Assembly (NCBI GenBank): GCA_020650975.1
Contig: JAIPMN010038010.1
Span: 1 to 27,526 of the forward strand
Length of the DNA stretch: 27,526 nt
Direction of reading: 5' to 3'
Source: Apostichopus californicus
Lineage: Eukaryota; Echinodermata; Holothuroidea; Aspidochirotida; Stichopodidae
Numbering within the stretch: position 1 is the first letter of the stretch; the number at the start of each line of letters is the position of its first letter. The notes below the pieces were generated by a model, which did not search any database, was not told where the DNA came from, and worked only from the letters and a program-made list of their open reading frames with translations. Below are positions 1-27,526 of this stretch, one piece after another. A program made the position numbers and the translations under genes.

Positions 1-245
1 AAATGAGATAAATTACTGCCAGTTAATCTAATAATAAAATTTGCTTGCTATTCTGCCAATTGAGCTGTCTGCATCATATGTTCTCTGTCTCCTTTCTGCA
101 GCCCTAAAGAGAACCACCCCGGAATTCCCCTAACCCGGGGGTAACAGTAACGTATAGGAGAATGTTCCTAATAATTAGGGGTCGAGGAGAAAGGTGTCTT
201 TTAAATATTTTTTGTTGGAAGCAATTAGGTGATGTAGCAATTAAT

Positions 246-293
246 GTACACTATACGGTCCTAGTACCACACCGCAATTAGAGTATAGTGTAC
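246..293. repeat. 11-bp perfect inverted repeat, 26-bp spacer
   Basis: GTACACTATAC (246-256) and GTATAGTGTAC (283-293) are exact reverse complements. The spacer contains the smaller imperfect palindrome GGTCCTAGTACC. It may be a miniature-transposon remnant, a factor-binding arrangement or chance. Confidence 0.6.
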
Positions 294-856
294 GTATACA
301 TCCGCTTGAAAAGTTAACCATTGTGGGAGAAAAGAGCTAAAACGACCTAATGTAATGCTTGTTTAAGCACATTATCAGTTACGATCATTGTTTTTTCTGC
401 CTTAACGTGAAAGAGCATAATTTAAAGTACAGATATTTTGAAAATAGGGAGGATTGAAGGTTACATAAATTATTTTAGATTTTCTTTTGTTAAATGTCGA
501 TATTACTCCGAGCGAGCTTATGGAAGGGTTGGGGTTGAGCAGCTAAACATAGCTCCTCTTCTATCTTCGGTCGTGATATGGAAATTTGCATAGGCCAGGA
601 TAGGCCAGGATCTCAGCTATCATGTGGTGGGTAGGATATGCCAGTTGAAAATTTCTATCTATGCTTTGGCAGGTCTTGAAAGTGACGATTTTAGTGTATA
701 AGTCAATGGAACAATTAATTGTGGTGCGACACCTATCTAGGCACACTTTGAAAGTGCAATGACCTCACTCATTGTGACGCGCAATTGCGTAATTTCTATG
801 AACGCTTGCATACCTACACTGGCTGTGTTGTTGCAGCGCAGCCTGAACAACATGTG

Positions 857-870
857 TATATAGATATATA
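857..870 (+). promoter_or_regulatory. Candidate TATA box for the aconitase gene
   Basis: TATATAGATATATA lies about 55-68 bp upstream of the start codon. A TATA box here would start transcription near position 890 and leave a 5' UTR of roughly 35 nt. AT-rich words are common in this genome, so this is a positional inference. No other core promoter motif was recognised. Confidence 0.35.
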
Positions 871-924
871 CAGTATACAAGGCTCCGGTGCGACAGCAGA
901 GACTGGTCTATCGGCTTGAGAATC

Positions 925-23211
<22,287 letters not shown>

Positions 23212-24293
23212 GTAAGCTTCTATTTTTTGTCCCCCGCTGCTCGCGGCTTTTTTATCGACTCCCGGTAAAAGTGTCGTGTTTTGCGGAACCCTTAACAGAG
23301 AGAGAAGACAGGGGAAGGGCAAGAGGGAAATAGTGACTACCAATTTAAAGGAGTCTGCTGTGAGGTTTGCTACTAGTCGAGAGGTTATGGATGTCCGTAG
23401 TCTGCTCAGAGAGGATTGTCACCTTGGTGTGGGGATGGAGGGGGCAGGGGGGGGATTTGAAGCGAAGCCTACACATTCGTAACGATTCTGTGTAGCATGA
23501 AACTGAAAAAAAAAGGAAATTAAAAATGTTCACACTTGTGAAAGTCGAGAAAGAAATTGATCTTAGGCTGTTCTGTAAGGCTGTTCTGGACTCCGTGAAT
23601 GGCCAATGGCAGGTTAAATAATTTAAAAAAAAGTATGTGTAAGGTCAAGAAATGGAAATAGAAGCAACCTTTTTGTTTTTGTTAAAGCATTTTTGGTAGT
23701 ATATCTTTGTAAAGATTTTTGAATGACTTTAGATGACATGATCATTCGTGTTCTAATTAGGAAGCCGTTGCTTACCAATTTCTGTGCCTGTCACCCATTT
23801 TTTTCGACTTGACCACCTTGTTGAAAAAGGAGTTGACAATCTCTTCATATGGCTTAAACTTTTCTCCTTGTTTACAATTATGCAAATAAAGGAAGTGAGC
23901 CTTAGTTTATAGCTAATATTATTTAAAGCCAAACTTTTGGTGTTTGCTGGACCAGGTTGTTGCATTTAAGAAATTGTTTCTGTATTTTAAAAACACAAAT
24001 GGAAAAAAATAAAAACTCATAAAAATTGTTGAATGCCATGAGTAACGGCTGTTTAAAACAAGATTTGTCATTTGTGCAAAAAATGACTGCTATTGATGTT
24101 ATGTATTTTTCTTCACATTACCCACAAAATAAATATTATACTACTTTATGGATTTGAACACAGGCATGAAAACTAATAAACCACATTAATGCCAAATATT
24201 TGCTTTTGGCCACCAAGGTTGGAGTTTGACTGGCAAAACAAACCCCCCCCCCCTCCATCAATTTGTCAAAACCATTCAGACACTTCTCTAAGA

Positions 24294-24315
24294 TGATGAT
24301 GGTGATGATGATGGA
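24294..24315. repeat. GAT-type trinucleotide microsatellite
   Basis: Short run of GATGATGATGGTGATGATGA in intron 21. Confidence 0.85.
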
Positions 24316-25131
24316 AAACAGTTAGAACCTGTACCATCTGTGCATTCCATGCTTGAGGTAGAAATACAATTAAGAGCTCGCACCTCGTGACCTTGCTGTG
24401 ACAGAAGTTAAAGGAGAATGCCAGAGGTTCATTGTTCACACTATATTGACAAAAGATGGGGAATTGCCTCTGTGTAAATGCCTGTGTTAGCTTTACCGTT
24501 TTTTTCTTTCTTCAGGGGTCTTGAATATTGTGTTTGAATAAGATTGTGTGTAGTACATTATGATGGTTTGAGTGTGAGATGATAATTAACAGTATAGAGT
24601 TGTCGGGTGGGTTACACCCCCGGTTGTCAGTGTCGTCATCATTATAGCTTAACTTGGCAGGTGGTGTGACAAAGACAATTTTACTTAAGTTTTAAGGGGA
24701 AGGAAACCCAGACATTTAGAATAGTGTATGACTCAATGGGGGTATACATTAAATGAGGCATTGGCTGCACATTATTTAAAAAGGCACACACTTCAACGAT
24801 CATCTTTCTCTTACATGACTACGGAGATCACTGTGATGAGTCACGTCCCCCAGACAGTTCAGAGAAAATCCTACATTTGGAAGTCTATAACTAAGGGCCT
24901 GTCTTTTTGTAGACCTGTTATGGTTATAGTGATGCCATTGAGATCTGAAACCTGTCACTTTCTCGTTTGTTTGTCTTGACATATTTTCCAACGTCATCAT
25001 TGGGTCGTGTCAAGAGCTTCAATATTTTAGAGTCAGCATTTTGGAAACTCTTTTCCCATTACGGAAGATAAACATTGTAGGAAATATAGAAAATCATAAA
25101 CGAGGGGAAGTACATACGGCCCCGTGGATCT

Positions 25132-25165
25132 CACACAGACTCGATCGAGTCTTCAGCCCTGTGTG
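25132..25165. repeat. 16-bp perfect palindrome with outer inverted arms
   Basis: AGACTCGATCGAGTCT at 25137-25152 is its own reverse complement. CACACAG on its left (25132-25138) also pairs with CTGTGTG on its right (near 25159-25165), so the DNA could form one of two alternative hairpins. Confidence 0.85.
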
Positions 25166-27526
25166 GGACTTTACATTATATCTATGATACCTCCCAAAGG
25201 GAACGAGAGTTTCCCGTAGCTGCTCGGGGAAATTGTTCATGACAGTTATCTCTATCACTTAGACCAATGATGATTGGTTGGGTTTGCCTCTCCTTTAACA
25301 AAGTTTAGTTAGATTGTGGATTAGAATAGGAGTTAGATTTGGGGCCTAGAGGATTTGGAGGTAAAAAGTATCTACTGTCCTGAAAGCATCTTCTTGCAGT
25401 TTTGTGAACAATTTAACCTGCCAAGCTATCATCACTTATACCACGATTGCAACTGATGACACTAAGACACCGCCGTAGATTTATCCACGACTAAAGCTAA
25501 AGGTTTATGAGCGCGGGGTTAATTAATGAATACGACCCGAATCACAGCAATTCCGTCACCCAGACACTTTACCATATCAGTGTTTAATCCCATGCAAAAC
25601 CAATGCCAAAACTTAATTTGGAAAACTTTAAAATGTCAGAGTTTTTACATTATTCCTTGGAAAGAAACTTGCCTCATCAAACTAAACTTGACTACATTGG
25701 CATGTAACGGAAACAAGATGAACTTCAAAAACCCCACTTATTACCCCTTTAAAGGTTTTGTTTATCCGTGGGGGACAGTACACTGGACTCTGTTCTGCTA
25801 TTTCAGTCATGCTAATGGTCAGCGGTCATATTTATGCAAGCTATTTAATTGATCTTTTTTTTGTAATATTACCATCATCAAAGAGCTATCATGCGATAAA
25901 TTATCGAGGTAAGCAAAACAACTTTTAATGTATGCTCTGATGATAACCGGTCTCCTGAATAGTAGATTCCTTCAGCCGGCTAGCTGGCTGGCTTTAACTT
26001 TAGGTGATCCTTTTATCAAGTCCTTGCATAAATGGACTATCCTGGTTTTATATCATGTAAGCTGGTGACAAGCGCCTGGATTTCACCGAATTGGTCGTCT
26101 CCCTTAAATTAGCTTGTCTGTACCCATGAATATCACTGAAAGGAAAGCATATTTCCTGTGACAAAATGCTGCTAATGTATTTTCACCTATGAGGCATATA
26201 CAATCACTATTAAGTCTGCTTATTCTTCACTGGTTACGGTAGAATATTTGGACCATAAAGTTTATAACTTAAAACTCAGACGGGTTCTGCTTTGTACTCT
26301 CAATAATTTATATTTTCTATATTTTAAAGTTAGAAGCTACTTAGAAGCTAGAAGTAACTAAGTGATCATAATTACTCATTAGTTTATAATTTTTTTAATT
26401 TTTTATCATACGAAAATGTTTAAGCATTCTGGATGGGGGCCAGGGGGAGGGGTGGTGGAATTGGGGGGTATTTAGAACAATTTAGTGTAAGTTGATGCTT
26501 GGAAATATTTTAAACCCACAAATACAGTTGTCTGAAAAATATCAAAAATTTGTACTCTTAAGGCATATATACATCCCAGATGGAAATTTCATCAGTTTAC
26601 AGCTGGGCAGGACTTTCATATGTTTGTTTGGCAAGGTGATTGTGTCAGGGTACAAGCGACGTGAATGTTTAATAGGAAAAATGTTGTACAAAGGAAGTTT
26701 GGGTGAAGAAACCAGGTTCTGGCTGGGAGCTGACCAAACAGATGAGAAGTGAAAGGGTTAATATTTTTTGTTTTGAAAACTAACTTAGACTATCTCTACT
26801 ACATCAGTGCAGCTTGAGTTGACATTTTAAAAAGATGTTTTTTTTTTAAATTTTTGATGATCGCTTCTCTTATGTTTGATTCTGTGCATTGATGGCAAGC
26901 TACACGTCATGTCCCTCGATACCTTTAGCACACTTTTCAGTGTGATAAAATGGTGAAATCAACTTGTGAGGAATTGTGGGTAATAAAATTGTCACCATCG
27001 GAGAGGTTTCTTACATGTATCTTTTAGTAATCTTGATGTAATCTTCACTTTATGAGGCCTTGAAAGACTTTATTCAGTCACAGTTCAAAAGTCCATATTT
27101 TGTTGTTTTGGGGCAACGTTTACGTCAATTGTTAATCAACTCATTGTCGAAGGCCCCGAAACTGGCCATTAATGTTGCAAAAGGTGTTAATGTAGAAATG
27201 TACAAGTTTTACTTGAGACCTTTTTGGAATATGTCAACATCTTTTATATTTTCAACTCCTTTGTTCTGTATCAGCCTGCATGCTTTATTGATCTGTAATT
27301 GTCCCTGAACTATATGACATTCAATTCCGTTTGTAGTTTTTTCTCCATTTTCTAAGTAAAATCAATGTCAGGGTGGTGTCTTTTGATGCTATGTTCTTTG
27401 TCTTTGGATGTGCTGTAGGGCCATTCCACACCAAGTGGTCCCAACATGGCAAAATTAGAAAGGGTTATTAGTTGTCTCTGGTTGTGTATAATGTAAAGTA
27501 AGTAGGTTAGACTTTCTTAAACTGTT

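Larger units (their letters stand above)
1..924. other. Upstream flank, no gene recognised
   Basis: There is no convincing coding exon. Visible structure is an 11-bp perfect inverted repeat (GTACACTATAC at 246-256, its complement at 283-293), a 10-bp tandem duplication (taggccagga twice, 591-610) and the TATA-like run before the ATG. The last ~200 bp presumably hold the promoter. Confidence 0.6.
23212..27526 (+). other. Intron 21 (at least 4.3 kb), terminal exon not found
   Basis: I looked for the conserved ending (HTFNE, then a Trp-Phe, then AGSALN) in this segment and found no match. Visible items are G-rich words (23430-23457, 26433-26467), a C run (24243-24254), a GAT/GGT microsatellite (24294-24315) and a 16-bp palindrome (25137-25152). 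The open frames 25526-25852, 26492-26752 and 27060-27308 resemble no known protein. Confidence 0.65.

Noticed and set aside
880..924. Iron-responsive element in the 5' UTR, as known for mammalian ACO2
   Set aside because: There is no CAGTGN loop between the TATA-like box and the ATG. CAGAGA near 895-900 lacks a matching upper stem and bulged C.
26492..26752. 86-codon frame considered as the missing aconitase C-terminus
   Set aside because: It lacks the HTFNE and AGSALN ending, and no acceptor in it gives a matching continuation in phase 0 from exon 21.

Overview
The window is eukaryotic nuclear DNA carrying most of one gene on the + strand: mitochondrial aconitase (aconitate hydratase, ACO2 family). 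I recover 21 coding exons from 925 to 23211. Every junction is GT-AG, and spliced together they give 740 codons in one continuous frame that follows animal ACO2 from the start Met to the motif LKDLSPGK. All three [4Fe-4S] cysteines and every active-site residue I checked are present. The last exon (about 45 C-terminal residues by comparison with the human protein) is not found between 23212 and 27526, so the gene is probably cut off by the window edge. No second protein-coding gene, rRNA gene or functional tRNA gene was recognised.

The organism is an animal with AT-rich introns of about 0.2 to 3 kb. The close match to deuterostome ACO2, and a tRNA-derived SINE whose tail resembles those I recall from marine invertebrates, suggest a marine invertebrate deuterostome, perhaps an echinoderm. 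The species-level assignment is weak.

Layout: 1-924 is upstream sequence with a TATA-like box about 65 bp before the ATG. 925-3938 holds the two presequence exons, separated by a large intron with a 1.4-kb DNA transposon (17-bp perfect terminal inverted repeats). 4763-9421 encodes the first catalytic domains, with a SINE in intron 3. 10331-15226 carries the Glu and Cys ligand exons. 15906-18356 carries the arginine-rich substrate loop and the linker. 20171-23211 encodes the C-terminal swivelling domain. 23212-27526 is intron 21, with no recognisable gene.

The most unusual property is how much tandem duplication sits at splice junctions. The 3' end of exon 10 with its donor has about three decayed copies in intron 10. 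The acceptor and start of exon 11 are duplicated in the same intron, giving an in-frame 45-nt pseudo-exon with a good donor. The 3' end of exon 19 has about three decayed copies in intron 19. All three arrays have a period near 110-114 bp. Intron 18 holds a 15-copy, 58-bp minisatellite with higher-order structure. Intron 14 holds a 7-copy array that runs into the exon 15 acceptor. Intron 11 holds a 235-bp tandem duplication. I see no wholly new biological system; the exon-seeded arrays are the observation most worth following.
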